Source: an uncultured Clostridia bacterium (GTDB lineage: Bacteria > Bacillota > Clostridia > Lachnospirales > Lachnospiraceae). From it: 64,000 nt of DNA. Position 1 is the stretch's first letter; every line of letters begins with the position of its first letter. Both the position numbers and the translations under genes were made by a program. Below are positions 1 through 8,830 of the stretch, piece by piece. The notes under the pieces are model-generated. The model was given only the letters and a program-made list of their open reading frames with translations, was not told the DNA's origin and did not search any database. Location of the stretch: the NCBI GenBank assembly GCA_948467395.1, contig CAOKDX010000001.1, positions 372,001 to 436,000 of the forward strand, written 5' to 3'.

Positions 1-99
1 GTACAGGAAGCCCTGGCCCGGCCGGTCTTTGACTGTGTCAGGGAGGACGGGGCATTTCAGAGTCTTGTCAGAAGACTGGAAAATGGAGGTGAATCATGA
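1..99 (+). CDS. 3' end of an unrecognised gene
   Basis: The first 99 bases are open in frame 1 and encode 32 residues ending in RRLENGGES before TGA at 97-99. The start lies left of the window. The stop overlaps the ATG of the next gene (ATGA, 96-99), so it is probably the first visible member of the ABC exporter operon and translationally coupled to it. In the similar Bacillus yxlCDEFG arrangement the genes before the PLDc_N protein are small membrane or regulatory genes. Nothing in this fragment allows a family call. Confidence 0.55.
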   Translation, partial: VQEALARPVFDCVREDGAFQSLVRRLENGGES

Positions 100-299
100 T
101 AAATATTAAAGAAATGCTGCCCTTTCTAATCCCGCTGGCAGCGGCGGAATTTGCTTTGCTGGGATATACGCTCTATCATATCCTGACTCATAAAACATAT
201 AAGCGGGGCAGCCGGGGAATCTGGATTGCCGTGGTGCTGATCGGTATGCAGTTTATCGGTCCTATTCTATATTTTCTTCTGGGCAGGGAGGATGATTGA
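96..299 (+). CDS. PLDc_N-domain small membrane protein (YxlE-like)
   Basis: A 67-residue protein with two hydrophobic helices (about residues 9-29 and 42-62) separated by a basic loop (HKTYKRGSRG). It ends in the pattern GPILYFLLGRED, the hallmark of the phospholipase D N-terminal (PLDc_N) family. These short proteins have no catalytic domain. In Bacillus subtilis YxlE belongs to this family and is encoded just before the ABC transporter YxlF/YxlG, where it takes part in negative control of sigma-Y. The same order is seen here. That it modulates the exporter or a regulator is inference. The ATG overlaps the upstream stop, and its own stop lies just before the start of the ATPase gene. Confidence 0.75.
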   Translation: MINIKEMLPFLIPLAAAEFALLGYTLYHILTHKTYKRGSRGIWIAVVLIGMQFIGPILYFLLGREDD

Positions 300-300
300 A

Positions 301-1197
301 ATGGATATGCTTACGCTTTCGCATGTAAATAAACGGTTCGGAGAAAAACAGGTGCTGCGGGATGTGAGCTTTTCCGTTCCGGAGCATGCAGTATATGGCT
401 TCGTGGGACAAAATGGCGCGGGAAAGACCACCACCATGAAGCTGATTCTTGGCCTGCTGGCCGCCGATGGCGGTGAAATTTGTGTCAATGGAATACCGGT
501 ACGCTATGGAAATACGGAAACGAACCGCTTTATTGGATATCTGCCGGATGTCCCGGAATTCTATCACTATATGACGCCATCCGAATATTTGAGTTTCTGC
601 GGGGAAATCACGGGAATGCCTCCCAAGGAAATACGTGTCCGGACGGAGGAATTACTCTGTCTGACTGGACTCGAAAAAGAAAATCGGCGCATCAGGGGAT
701 TTTCCCGGGGCATGAAACAGCGGCTGGGTGTGGCGCAGGCCCTGCTCAGCCGGCCGAAGCTGCTGATCTGTGACGAGCCCGCCTCGGCTCTGGATCCGGC
801 CGGGCGCAGGGAGCTGCTGGACATTCTTGCGTTGGCAGGGGAGCAGGCCGCCGTACTCTTCTCCACCCATATTCTCTCGGATGTGGAACATATCTGCGAC
901 GCCTTTGCTCTTCTTCACAATGGAGGAATTGTTCGGAAGGATACTCTTGAAAATATGCGCCGAGACAAAAAGTCCTCCGCTGTGGTGATGGAAATGGAGC
1001 TGGCTGGGGATGCCCGGTTATTACTGACCGTATTTCCTTATCTGAGGCCGGAGGGGAGGAATGGCGTCCTTCTGGAGAAGGCGGAGCTGCTTCCGGAAAT
1101 TTTACATTATATTGCTGACAATAAACTGCCGCTTCTGCGGATGGAGCGGCAGGAGCCCACAATTGAGGATCTATTTATGGAGGTGGTGGGAAAATGA
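301..1197 (+). CDS. ABC transporter ATP-binding protein (YxlF-like)
   Basis: Nucleotide-binding subunit of an ABC-2 type exporter, about 298 residues. Walker A is GQNGAGKT at about residues 36-43, the ABC signature is FSRGMKQRLG, and Walker B is LLICDEP followed by the D-loop SALD and the switch histidine in FSTHIL. An ATG at 292 is also in frame but lies directly against the GGGAGG ribosome site. The ATG at 301 is correctly spaced, so it was chosen. The C-terminal 80 residues form the usual variable tail of drug, lantibiotic or Natx-type exporters. It overlaps the permease gene by four bases, so the pair is made together. The substrate cannot be told from sequence. Confidence 0.9.
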   Translation: MDMLTLSHVNKRFGEKQVLRDVSFSVPEHAVYGFVGQNGAGKTTTMKLILGLLAADGGEICVNGIPVRYGNTETNRFIGYLPDVPEFYHYMTPSEYLSFCGEITGMPPKEIRVRTEELLCLTGLEKENRRIRGFSRGMKQRLGVAQALLSRPKLLICDEPASALDPAGRRELLDILALAGEQAAVLFSTHILSDVEHICDAFALLHNGGIVRKDTLENMRRDKKSSAVVMEMELAGDARLLLTVFPYLRPEGRNGVLLEKAELLPEILHYIADNKLPLLRMERQEPTIEDLFMEVVGK

Positions 1198-1955
1198 GGG
1201 CTTTTTTGAAGAAAGAATGGATGGAGTGGAGCCGCACCGGGCGTCTGCTTGTCCTGGTGCTGGTTTTCCTGGTGCTGGGAATTATGAATCCGGCGCTGGC
1301 TAAGCTGACGCCGTGGATGATGGAAATGCTGTCAGAATCTATGGCGGAAACGGGGCTGTCTGTCACGGATGTAACAGTGGACGCGATGGTTTCCTGGACC
1401 CAGTTCTATAAAAATATTCCCCTGGGCCTAATTTTGTTCACCCTGCTCTGCAGCGGAAATTTTACCGCAGAATATCAGAAGGGCACACTGATTCCGGTGG
1501 TGACAAAGGGGCTGTCCCGCCGGAAAATCCTTCTGGCCAAAGGGGCGATGATGACCGCGGCATGGACGGTGCTGTATACTCTCTGTTCCGGAATTACTTA
1601 TGCATATAATGCGTATTTCTGGGATAATGGGATCGCGGTTCATCTGCTCTTTGCCATCTTTCTGACCTGGCTGTCCGGGCTGTGGGTCACCGGGCTTCTG
1701 ATCTTTTTCTCTGCCGTGGCGGGGAGCAGTATCCAGGTTCTGCTGGGAACCGGAGGCGTGGTGCTGGGAATGTATCTTCTGGGGCTGTTTCCGAAAGCTG
1801 GCACCTGGCTTCCCACCCGGCTTCTGGACGGCATGGCGCTGCTGCAGGGGACTGCAGCCCCAGGGGATTATTATGGCGCTATGGCCGCTGCGGTGCTTAT
1901 GATCGTAATGGGTATCGGACTGGGTGTGCTATGTTTTGACCGGAAATCGTTATGA
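1194..1955 (+). CDS. ABC-2 type permease (YxlG-like)
   Basis: A 253-residue membrane protein with about six hydrophobic segments (near residues 18-35, 70-90, 112-135, 145-170, 178-200 and 228-248), the size and shape of an ABC-2 transporter permease. The segment FTAEYQKGTLIPVVTKGLSRRKILLAK is the cytoplasmic coupling motif typical of this family. The ATG overlaps the ATPase stop (ATGA). With the preceding two genes it forms a set like B. subtilis yxlE-yxlF-yxlG. Export of a peptide or lipid-active compound is likely from family knowledge, but the substrate is unknown. Confidence 0.85.
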   Translation: MRAFLKKEWMEWSRTGRLLVLVLVFLVLGIMNPALAKLTPWMMEMLSESMAETGLSVTDVTVDAMVSWTQFYKNIPLGLILFTLLCSGNFTAEYQKGTLIPVVTKGLSRRKILLAKGAMMTAAWTVLYTLCSGITYAYNAYFWDNGIAVHLLFAIFLTWLSGLWVTGLLIFFSAVAGSSIQVLLGTGGVVLGMYLLGLFPKAGTWLPTRLLDGMALLQGTAAPGDYYGAMAAAVLMIVMGIGLGVLCFDRKSL

Positions 1956-1977
1956 TTTCTATTCTGTCATCCCATTC

Positions 1978-2006
1978 TTGACTAAATCTGCTGACTGGGG
2001 TAGAAT
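1978..2006 (+). promoter_or_regulatory. Sigma-A promoter of the diguanylate cyclase
   Basis: TTGACT (1978-1983), a 17-base spacer and TAGAAT (2001-2006) match a housekeeping promoter well. It lies 63 bases before the start of the GGDEF gene and just after the ABC operon. Confidence 0.6.
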
Positions 2007-2069
2007 TGCAGTATAGTTCGACATCTTCTCAGGAAGGCATTATACTTGATAGATGGGATATGACGGCAA

Positions 2070-3113
2070 ATGGAAAAAATAAAGGTTAGCTTTATCCGGA
2101 CGATCAACTGGGTTACAGAGCATCGAAATATGTTGTTTCTCATTGCCTGCCTGGCAATTCATGCCATATATGCATGGGTGTTTCACCGGGCGGGCATCTG
2201 GTTTCTGACAGCGCTCAATATTTACAGCTGCTGTTTCTATTTCTTTTATCTGGTGATAAAGAGGGATACCTCGGAGAAAAGTATGCTTGCGGCATATTTT
2301 GAAATCTTGCTCTTCTCTGTTTTGAGTGAAGTGGCGCTGGGACCAGAGTATGGTTTCTATCTCTATATTATTGGGATGTCTGCCTCGGTGTTCTATCTGC
2401 TCCCGTCCTATGTAAATAAGCGTTTTCTTTATCAGTCTGCAGGGATTGTCCTTGTCCTCCTGCTGGAGGCCGTGATCATGGTTACGGGTATCCGTTTCGA
2501 CGGAGTCCGAAATGCTGCCGGGCTGTATCAGCCGGCGATATTTCTTGGTAATATCGGGATTACGGCAACCATCGTTCTGGCGGCCGCATTTTTCTATTCC
2601 AAAGAGATTGAGGCGGTGTGGGGCACCCTGAATTACAACATGCATCATGATACACTGACAGACCTCTATAACCGGCGCTTTCTGGAGGATGAGATCCGGC
2701 ATCTGCCAGAGGGGAAGAGAAGGGAATTCGTTATCTGTATGATGGATATTGATTTCTTCAAGAGAGTCAATGATACATATGGCCACGAGGCGGGGGATGT
2801 AGTCCTGACCAGGGTGGCATCCTGCCTGAAGGATACGGCGGGAAAGGACAATATGGCAGTGCGTTGGGGAGGAGAGGAATTTATCCTGTACTTCCCGGGG
2901 ATGAAGGAGGATCAGGCATACCGGTTAACCGAACAATTGAGGAGACGCATTGAGGAAATGGTAATAGAGACTGACGGACAGAAGATTCACGTGACTATTA
3001 CGGGAGGGATAGCGGCGGGACTGCCGGGGAGCAATTATGAGAAGGTGATAAAGAGCGCTGATGAAAAGCTGTATATTGGGAAACAGCAGGGGCGGAACCG
3101 GGTAATTGTATAG
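2070..3113 (+). CDS. Membrane-anchored diguanylate cyclase
   Basis: Makes cyclic di-GMP from two GTP. Residues 1-180 contain about six hydrophobic helices and form an integral-membrane sensor of unassigned type. A short linker leads to a GGDEF domain (about 188-347). The active site is RWGGEEF with GGEEF near residues 267-271, and the metal-binding Asp is in the MMDIDFFKRVNDTYGHEAGD segment. The inhibitory I-site RxxD expected five residues before GGEEF is absent (GKDN occupies its place), so product inhibition at that site is unlikely. A sigma-A-like promoter precedes it. A chemoreceptor converges on it downstream, so both may serve surface or motility decisions (inference). Confidence 0.9.
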   Translation: MEKIKVSFIRTINWVTEHRNMLFLIACLAIHAIYAWVFHRAGIWFLTALNIYSCCFYFFYLVIKRDTSEKSMLAAYFEILLFSVLSEVALGPEYGFYLYIIGMSASVFYLLPSYVNKRFLYQSAGIVLVLLLEAVIMVTGIRFDGVRNAAGLYQPAIFLGNIGITATIVLAAAFFYSKEIEAVWGTLNYNMHHDTLTDLYNRRFLEDEIRHLPEGKRREFVICMMDIDFFKRVNDTYGHEAGDVVLTRVASCLKDTAGKDNMAVRWGGEEFILYFPGMKEDQAYRLTEQLRRRIEEMVIETDGQKIHVTITGGIAAGLPGSNYEKVIKSADEKLYIGKQQGRNRVIV

Positions 3114-3165
3114 CGCAGCGGCGCGAATTTGAATCTGCCGGAGTATGATATTATTATGAAAGAAA

Positions 3166-3217
3166 GAGGGCAGTCCCTGAAGTCACTTTATGACCTTTGG
3201 GACGCCCTCGTATTTTT
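3166..3217 (+). terminator. Intrinsic terminator after the diguanylate cyclase gene
   Basis: GAGGGC-A-GTCCC pairs with GGGAC-GCCCTC (one bulged A) across a 20-base loop, followed by TATTTTTG. It lies between two convergent genes. The minus-strand side has only a mixed CTTTCTTTC tract, so it may stop the chemoreceptor transcript less well. Confidence 0.7.
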
Positions 3218-3244
3218 GTGGTGAAATCCTTCCATTGGTTCGCG

Positions 3245-4717
3245 TTAGTTTTCTGTATTCGAATTTAATACGCTGGACAGCTGTCCGATGCCGTTCTGTA
3301 CATTTTCCATGGATTTCAATATATTTTCTACGCCGGATGCCTGCTCTTCGGTGGAAGCGCTGATCTCTCCAGTGGTCTGTACGGAATTCTGTGAGATGTG
3401 CTCAACCTGATCCATAGCCTCTGAGAGGCGTTCCTTGATATCTATAATGTTTGCCAGTTCCTTTTGAAGCAGCTCTGTCACACTGATTACCTCTTCCGAG
3501 GAGTGGAGCATGCTCTCGAAGATTTTTACCGTATCGTTCAGCTTGTCGTTTGATTCCTTCACAATAACGTTATTCGTGTCGATAACCCGGTTCACGTCAT
3601 TTACAGTAGAGATAACATCCTTTAGAATAGAATCAATCTTTTGGGTAGCAGTAGAAGATTCTCCCGACAGCATATTGATCTCTTCTGCCACAACGGCAAA
3701 TCCCTTTCCGGCCTCTCCGGCTCTGGCTGCCTCAATGGCGGCATTCAGGGCAAGAAGATTGGTCTGTTTGGCGATCTGGCTGATACTCTCAATAATATCC
3801 CCGATGGATTTTGATTTTTCCACCAGCGAAGCGGCGCCCTCCGATGCCACCCGGGTGGAGGCAATGTTTTCGCTGAATTTCTTCGACAGGATTTCGATGG
3901 CCTGGATCCCCTCGTCGTTCTTTTCTTTCAGATCCCGTATGGTTTCCATTGTCTGGAGCACTCTGGCTTCGGAGTTCTGGATTTTGCTGTCCAGATCATT
4001 GAATATATCCAGACTGCCTCTGACCTGCTGGATCTGAAGATCGGCACTGTCCGCAATCTGACTTGTGGATGCGGCGATCTGAGTTGTGCTGGATTCAAAG
4101 TTATGCAGGGAATCATATATATTTCCGGAAGATTGTTCCAGACCGTCGAAGGCATGGCGGACATTGGCAAGCAGCCCTTCCACCTCGTGTTCCTTTTCCT
4201 CTACCTTCAGGAACAGGGAGCGTGCCCTCTTAATGATAAACAGGGCTACCACCACGGCGAGTATATAGACCATCCATACGAAGATCCAGATTGCTTGTGT
4301 ATACATGGCGAGATAGGCGTCCGGAAATATGAACATGGCAACGAAGTTGGGAATAATGGTGACGGCGGTGCAGACCCAGATGAGCGATTCATCGTAATAG
4401 GGAACAGCCAGAAACAATACGAGAAAATAAGCTTCAGCCATGGCGCCATAGGATGCGGGATTTCCCAAAATAATCGTCAGCATTCCCATTATGGGAAGAA
4501 TGGAAATATATAGATATTTGGCAAATTTTCCAAGGAGCCTTTCAAATAATTTGACCAGTATACTGCAGCCCACCATGGATAGAACGATACAGTCCTTTGC
4601 CGATCCATTATTAAATAAAAGAACGTATCCCATTGCAACGCAGGGAATCACGGCAATAAAAATGAACATAATCAGATTCATCCGCTTCTCTTCATTTTTT
4701 AAAATTTCCAGTTCCAT
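3245..4717 (-). CDS. Methyl-accepting chemotaxis protein, six-TM sensor, no HAMP
   Basis: A 490-residue chemoreceptor. Residues 1-165 form about six transmembrane helices with very short loops, so there is no extracytoplasmic ligand domain. A coiled coil follows without a recognisable HAMP. The signalling tip contains [20 protein letters not shown] and [11 protein letters not shown], the conserved hairpin that docks CheA/CheW. The C-terminus lacks a CheR-binding pentapeptide. The ATG at 4717 sits behind a strong AGGAGGAGGT (4721-4730). Such receptors may respond to membrane or internal cues (inference). No che genes are in the window. Confidence 0.9.
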   Translation of the reverse strand: MELEILKNEEKRMNLIMFIFIAVIPCVAMGYVLLFNNGSAKDCIVLSMVGCSILVKLFERLLGKFAKYLYISILPIMGMLTIILGNPASYGAMAEAYFLVLFLAVPYYDESLIWVCTAVTIIPNFVAMFIFPDAYLAMYTQAIWIFVWMVYILAVVVALFIIKRARSLFLKVEEKEHEVEGLLANVRHAFDGLEQSSGNIYDSLHNFESSTTQIAASTSQIADSADLQIQQVRGSLDIFNDLDSKIQNSEARVLQTMETIRDLKEKNDEGIQAIEILSKKFSENIASTRVASEGAASLVEKSKSIGDIIESISQIAKQTNLLALNAAIEAARAGEAGKGFAVVAEEINMLSGESSTATQKIDSILKDVISTVNDVNRVIDTNNVIVKESNDKLNDTVKIFESMLHSSEEVISVTELLQKELANIIDIKERLSEAMDQVEHISQNSVQTTGEISASTEEQASGVENILKSMENVQNGIGQLSSVLNSNTEN

Positions 4718-4925
4718 TGAACCTCCTCCTTTTATCTTAATTCATAATGGCGTATAATATTTAACATTTTAACATATTTTGTGAAAAATGGCAATAATTT
4801 TACAATTTTCCAATAATTTTTGTGGATTTTTTTCTGTTTTATATTATAATGAAGTCAGTTGGTATAATTCCAGGTGGGAAAAAATAATACGCGTCCTCCG
4901 CTGGCGCTTCGGAATGGAGATTGAT

Positions 4926-7109
4926 ATGAGCATAGTTTATGAGAAGAAGCAGCAGGTTTTTCATCTGCAGACAAAGAATTCCAGTTACATAATGAAGATT
5001 GTGAAAAACAAATATCTGTCGCACGTGTACTGGGGAAAGAGGATCCGGACGCCGGAGATGGAAAATGCACAGCTGAACCGGCTGATCGGTTTTAGTGCAG
5101 CGACGGACAATGAGGACAAGACATACAGTCTGGATTTTGTATGCCAGGAGTATCCCACAGGGTGTGGGACGGATTTCCGGATTCCCGCCGTTTCCGCGGT
5201 GTATGAGGACGGCAGCCGCAATGTGCAGCTTTTGTACCAGGAGCACCGAATCATTCCGGGTAAACCGGGACTGCCGGGACTGCCGGCGGTCTATGTCGAG
5301 CGGGACGATGAGGCGGATACGCTGGTGATCCGGCTCACCGATCCGCTGAAGAAGCTGTCCGTGGATCTGATGTACACGGCATACCGGGATCTGGATGTCA
5401 TCACCAGAAGTGTCCGGGTGAGCAATGAGGGCGGGGAGGATGTAGTACTGGAGAAGGTACTCAGCGCCAGCGTGGATTTTGAGACGGCGGAGTATGACTT
5501 CATCACCCTGCCCGGCGCCTGGGGAAGGGAGCGCCATATTGAGAGAACATCTCTGCGCAGCGGCGTCCAGTCCATTGAGAGCCGGCGGGGGGCGTCCAGC
5601 CACCAGAACAATCCGTTTATGGCGCTGGCCGCCCCTGGCGCCACAGAGACGTCTGGGGATGTATACGCCTTTCATTTTGTCTACAGTGGTAATTTTACGG
5701 CGGGAGTGGAGGTAGACCAGCTCTTTAAGGCCAGGGCGTACATAGGACTGAACGAGTATGATTTTTCCTGGATCCTTGCGCCGGGGCAGGATTTCCAGTC
5801 GCCGGAGGCAGTTCTTGTCTACTCGTCCGGAGGCTTTGGGGAGATGTCCCGTACCCTGCATGATCTGTACCGGCGCTATCTCGTAAGGGGCAGATACCGG
5901 GACGAGGTGCGGCCGATCCTGGCTAACAACTGGGAGGCCACTTATTTTGACTTTGATGAGGAAAAGATCCTTGCTCTGGCAAAAGAGGCGGCGGACCTTG
6001 GGATAGAACTGTTTGTGCTGGATGACGGCTGGTTCGGAAAGCGGGACAGCGACAACTGCTCGCTGGGCGACTGGTATGTATATAATGAGAAGCTGCCGGG
6101 GGGGATTGCGGGTCTGGCGTCAAGGATCCGGGAATATGGCATGAAATTTGGGCTGTGGTTCGAGCCGGAGATGGTATCGCCGGACAGCGACCTGTACCGC
6201 AGTCACCCGGACTGGTGTATCCATGTACCGGGGCGGATGCGGACGGAGTGCCGGAACCAGCTCATACTGGATCTGTCCCGGCAGGAGGTGCGGGATTATA
6301 TTGTAGAGACTATATCCCATGTACTGGATACGGCAGAGATTGGATATGTAAAGTGGGATATGAACCGTCATATGACGGAGCTGGGATCCGCCGGGCTGGA
6401 CAGCAGGCGGCAGAAAGAGATGCCGCACCGCTATATGCTGGGACTTTATGAGGTGCTGGAACGGATCGTCTCCTCCCATCCGGACGTATTGTTTGAGAGC
6501 TGCTCCGGCGGGGGCGGAAGATTCGATCCGGGAATGCTTTATTATATGCCCCAGACATGGACCAGCGATGATACCGATGCCGTGGAGAGGCTCTCGATCC
6601 AGTATGGCACCAGCCTTGCCTATCCGGTGAGCACCATGGGCAGCCATGTGTCGGCGGTGCCGAACCATCAGGCGGGCCGGGTTACCTCATTAAAAATGCG
6701 GGGGGATGTAGCCATGAGCGGCAATTTTGGCTATGAACTGGATCTGATGAAGCTGACCGAGGAGGAAAAGGAGATCGTCCGCAGACAGATCACCCAATAC
6801 AAGGATCTTCGGACCTTTGTCCCCTCAGCAGATATGTACCGCCTGCTGAGTCCCTTTGACGGCAACCACACCGCCTGGATGTTTGTCTCAAAGGATGGGA
6901 AGGATATTTTTGCGGCCTATTTTGAGGTTCTATGCGAAGTCAATCCGGGAATCCGGCGGATGAAATTTACCGCCCTGGATCCGGAGGCTTTCTACGAGGT
7001 TGTGGGAGAGGGCCGCCGCTACCGGGGTGATGAGCTGATGCAGATTGGCCTGGTTGTGGACTGCTATGGGGATTTTCAGAGCAGGACATGGAGGCTGAGA
7101 AAAGTCTAG
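4926..7109 (+). CDS. Alpha-galactosidase, glycoside hydrolase family 36
   Basis: Hydrolyses terminal alpha-1,6-galactosides such as melibiose, raffinose and stachyose in the cytoplasm (no signal peptide). The 727-residue length fits bacterial GH36 enzymes of about 730. An N-terminal beta-sandwich (to about residue 330) precedes the TIM barrel and a small C-terminal beta domain. The nucleophile is the Asp in YVKWDMNRH (residue 478) and the acid/base is the Asp in WTSDDTDAVER (residue 548). LFVLDDGWFG and LWFEPEMVSPDSDL are further barrel motifs. The frame is open upstream to 4788, but those 46 codons look unlike the family. ATG 4926 has TGGAGA at the right distance. Its stop codon lies inside the palindrome at 7107-7130. 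It appears to be transcribed alone. Confidence 0.93.
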   Translation: MSIVYEKKQQVFHLQTKNSSYIMKIVKNKYLSHVYWGKRIRTPEMENAQLNRLIGFSAATDNEDKTYSLDFVCQEYPTGCGTDFRIPAVSAVYEDGSRNVQLLYQEHRIIPGKPGLPGLPAVYVERDDEADTLVIRLTDPLKKLSVDLMYTAYRDLDVITRSVRVSNEGGEDVVLEKVLSASVDFETAEYDFITLPGAWGRERHIERTSLRSGVQSIESRRGASSHQNNPFMALAAPGATETSGDVYAFHFVYSGNFTAGVEVDQLFKARAYIGLNEYDFSWILAPGQDFQSPEAVLVYSSGGFGEMSRTLHDLYRRYLVRGRYRDEVRPILANNWEATYFDFDEEKILALAKEAADLGIELFVLDDGWFGKRDSDNCSLGDWYVYNEKLPGGIAGLASRIREYGMKFGLWFEPEMVSPDSDLYRSHPDWCIHVPGRMRTECRNQLILDLSRQEVRDYIVETISHVLDTAEIGYVKWDMNRHMTELGSAGLDSRRQKEMPHRYMLGLYEVLERIVSSHPDVLFESCSGGGGRFDPGMLYYMPQTWTSDDTDAVERLSIQYGTSLAYPVSTMGSHVSAVPNHQAGRVTSLKMRGDVAMSGNFGYELDLMKLTEEEKEIVRRQITQYKDLRTFVPSADMYRLLSPFDGNHTAWMFVSKDGKDIFAAYFEVLCEVNPGIRRMKFTALDPEAFYEVVGEGRRYRGDELMQIGLVVDCYGDFQSRTWRLRKV

Positions 7110-7130
7110 CTCAATGGCGCCATTGAGCTA
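7107..7130. terminator. Perfect 24-bp palindrome containing both convergent stop codons
   Basis: TAGCTCAATGGC at 7107-7118 is followed directly by its exact reverse complement. The TAG of the alpha-galactosidase is the first three bases, and the TAG of the opposing hydrolase is the last three read on the minus strand. No clear U-run follows on the plus side (ACCGCGG). GACTTTTC follows on the minus side. It is probably a bidirectional terminator or mRNA-end structure. Confidence 0.55.
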
Positions 7131-7826
7131 ACCGCGGAAGAGCTCCTTTTTCGTTCCCCAGTCCCCGTGGCCCGGCATGATCAGCGTATCATCGGGCAGG
7201 GAAGCCAGCCAGGGAGAAGTAATTGACCTGTAATCTTTTTTGCTCCCTCCGGGGAGGCGTGTAATGACGTCGTATCCATTGACAAGGCTGTCGCCGGTAA
7301 ATACAATCTCCGGTGACAGCCCTTTTTCTGATGTTGTCAGGCGGATGCACTGGCTGCAGTCAGTGTGTCCGGGGGTATGTACGATTTCTATCAGATAGCT
7401 GCCGAAGGGAAAGCTTGTTTCCTTATGAAATGTCTGGTCTGCTTCACAGGTGTACTCCAGATCCATTATGTCGGCAAACAGCTTTTGTTCCTCCTCCGAT
7501 TTATCCATCACCAGTATGGATGAAAAGGCCGCCAGGTTTTTGTGTGGATCCCGGATCTTTCCGGCACAGCACTCCGAGCAGAGCAGGGTACAGTTCACCC
7601 TGCGTCGCAGCCAGTTCACACCGGAGATATGGTCACAATGGGAGTGCGTCAGAAGAACGTCGGCATGGGAAAGTGTATCCAGGACGGGCACAGCCTCCTC
7701 TGCCACAAGGGGATCAATGATCAGGGCCTCTCCGGGATCCTGGTCATTGATTACCAGGTACATACGGGAATCCAGCACCGGCAGCGAATAGATATATATG
7801 TGATTGTTTTCATTTATATAATGCAT
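7128..7826 (-). CDS. Metallo-beta-lactamase-fold hydrolase
   Basis: A cytoplasmic MBL-fold metalloenzyme of about 232 residues. The metal motif is THSHCDHISG (HxHxDH). Further metal ligands are in VHTPGHTDCSQC, the Asp in VFTGDSLVNG and the His in IMPGHGDWGTK. This pattern fits glyoxalase-II-like or generic MBL hydrolases, and the substrate cannot be assigned. An ATG at 7835 is only two bases from AGGAGG. The in-frame ATG at 7826 has better spacing and begins MHYINENNH. It converges with the alpha-galactosidase and is followed by no other gene on its strand. Confidence 0.85.
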   Translation of the reverse strand: MHYINENNHIYIYSLPVLDSRMYLVINDQDPGEALIIDPLVAEEAVPVLDTLSHADVLLTHSHCDHISGVNWLRRRVNCTLLCSECCAGKIRDPHKNLAAFSSILVMDKSEEEQKLFADIMDLEYTCEADQTFHKETSFPFGSYLIEIVHTPGHTDCSQCIRLTTSEKGLSPEIVFTGDSLVNGYDVITRLPGGSKKDYRSITSPWLASLPDDTLIMPGHGDWGTKKELFRG

Positions 7827-7900
7827 GATACTCATCTCCTCCTATGAGGATTCTAGCAAGAGGGGAGGAGAATGTCAATAGGCCGCTGCTGGATCACCTG

Positions 7901-8689
7901 TCATTGGGGAATCTGCCTTCCCTCTGTATTGATGGTGTAATGATCCCTTATGATCAGCTGGGAGATGGGGACCAGCTGGAAGCCTTTTTGTTTCAGTGTG
8001 GCAAGCAGCTCATCCAGGGCTTCGGCGGTGTGTTTCCCGCCGTTGTGGCAGAGTATGATAGAGCCGTTGCCGAGATGCTTGTGCTCTGTGACACGCCGTA
8101 TAATGGTGGCGGCGTCATAGTCCTTCCAGTCGAGGCTGTCGACATCCCACTGAATGGGATAATAATTGTTTTCCCGGCACACCTTTATCAGGGTATCGTT
8201 GTAATCGCCATACGGTGGGCGGAACAGGATCATATCCTTTCCGGTGAGCTGTTTTACTTTCTCGTGGGGTTTCATAAGCTCTTCCTTACATTGCTCCGGG
8301 GAGAGCTGCGGCATGTGCTTGTGGTTTTCGCTGTGGTTGCCGAGATCGTGCCCGCCGGCAGCGATGGCCTTCACATCATCCGGGTATTTCTCGATCCAGC
8401 CTCCGGTCATAAAGAAGGTTGCCTTTACCTTGTGTTTTTTGAGGGTTTCCAATAATTGCGGGGTGTCCTCATTTCCCCAGGCGGCGTCAAAGGAAATGGA
8501 GATCAGCGGCTTTTGCTGTTCTACACAATAGATGGGGAGCTCTTTCTCCCGGACAAGAGAACCGCTGAGGGTCTCGGCTGTTTTTGGATAGATGAGAAGG
8601 CTGGCCGAAAGCAGGGCGATGGAAGTCAGTACAATGGCGCCCACCTTGGTAAAAAGAACCAGCTTCTCCCGTTCGATCTTTATATTCAT
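7901..8689 (-). CDS. Polysaccharide deacetylase (PdaB-like)
   Basis: Deacetylates a cell-wall or spore-wall glycan at the membrane surface. Residues 13-35 form an N-terminal signal anchor (LFTKVGAIVLTSIALLSASL), followed by the NodB fold. Motif 1 is SISFDAAWGNEDT, with the first catalytic Asp and the AAWG variant seen in PdaB-type proteins. Motif 2 is GNHSENHKHM with the two metal-binding histidines. Motif 3 is FRPPYGDYNDT. The C-terminal motif is LCHNGGKHT. At 262 residues it matches the PdaB subgroup, which is linked to sporulation in Bacillus, so a role in spores is an inference from family. AGAGG precedes the ATG at 8689. The gene diverges from the metal-resistance operon. Confidence 0.88.
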   Translation of the reverse strand: MNIKIEREKLVLFTKVGAIVLTSIALLSASLLIYPKTAETLSGSLVREKELPIYCVEQQKPLISISFDAAWGNEDTPQLLETLKKHKVKATFFMTGGWIEKYPDDVKAIAAGGHDLGNHSENHKHMPQLSPEQCKEELMKPHEKVKQLTGKDMILFRPPYGDYNDTLIKVCRENNYYPIQWDVDSLDWKDYDAATIIRRVTEHKHLGNGSIILCHNGGKHTAEALDELLATLKQKGFQLVPISQLIIRDHYTINTEGRQIPQ

Positions 8690-8755
8690 TCCTGCCTCTG
8701 ATCAATAGTTTTTGGTATAATGTATGAGAACAGGAAAAAAATATGTATAAATAGA

Positions 8756-8786
8756 TTGACAAACAAAAAGAAAAAGAGTAAGATGA
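8756..8786 (+). promoter_or_regulatory. Promoter of the metal-resistance operon
   Basis: TTGACA (8756-8761) with TAAGAT (8781-8786) at a 19-base spacing. The long spacer and the operator placed at the start site are typical of ArsR/SmtB-controlled promoters. Confidence 0.5.
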
Positions 8787-8790
8787 ATAT

Positions 8791-8810
8791 ATGAATAATT
8801 GTTCATATGT
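8791..8810. promoter_or_regulatory. ArsR/SmtB-type operator
   Basis: An exact inverted repeat, ATATGAA-N6-TTCATAT, lies between the -10 and the start of the regulator gene. The TGAA...TTCA core with AT flanks is the known form of CzrA/CadC/SmtB operators. Autorepression of the operon until metal binds is the expected outcome. Confidence 0.75.
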
Positions 8811-8830
8811 TTGAACGAAAGGAGGCAGGC

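Noticed and set aside
4788-4925. 46-codon N-terminal extension of the alpha-galactosidase
   Set aside because: Low-complexity sequence unlike the family, overlapping the AT-rich promoter region. ATG 4926 has a ribosome site and gives the expected length.
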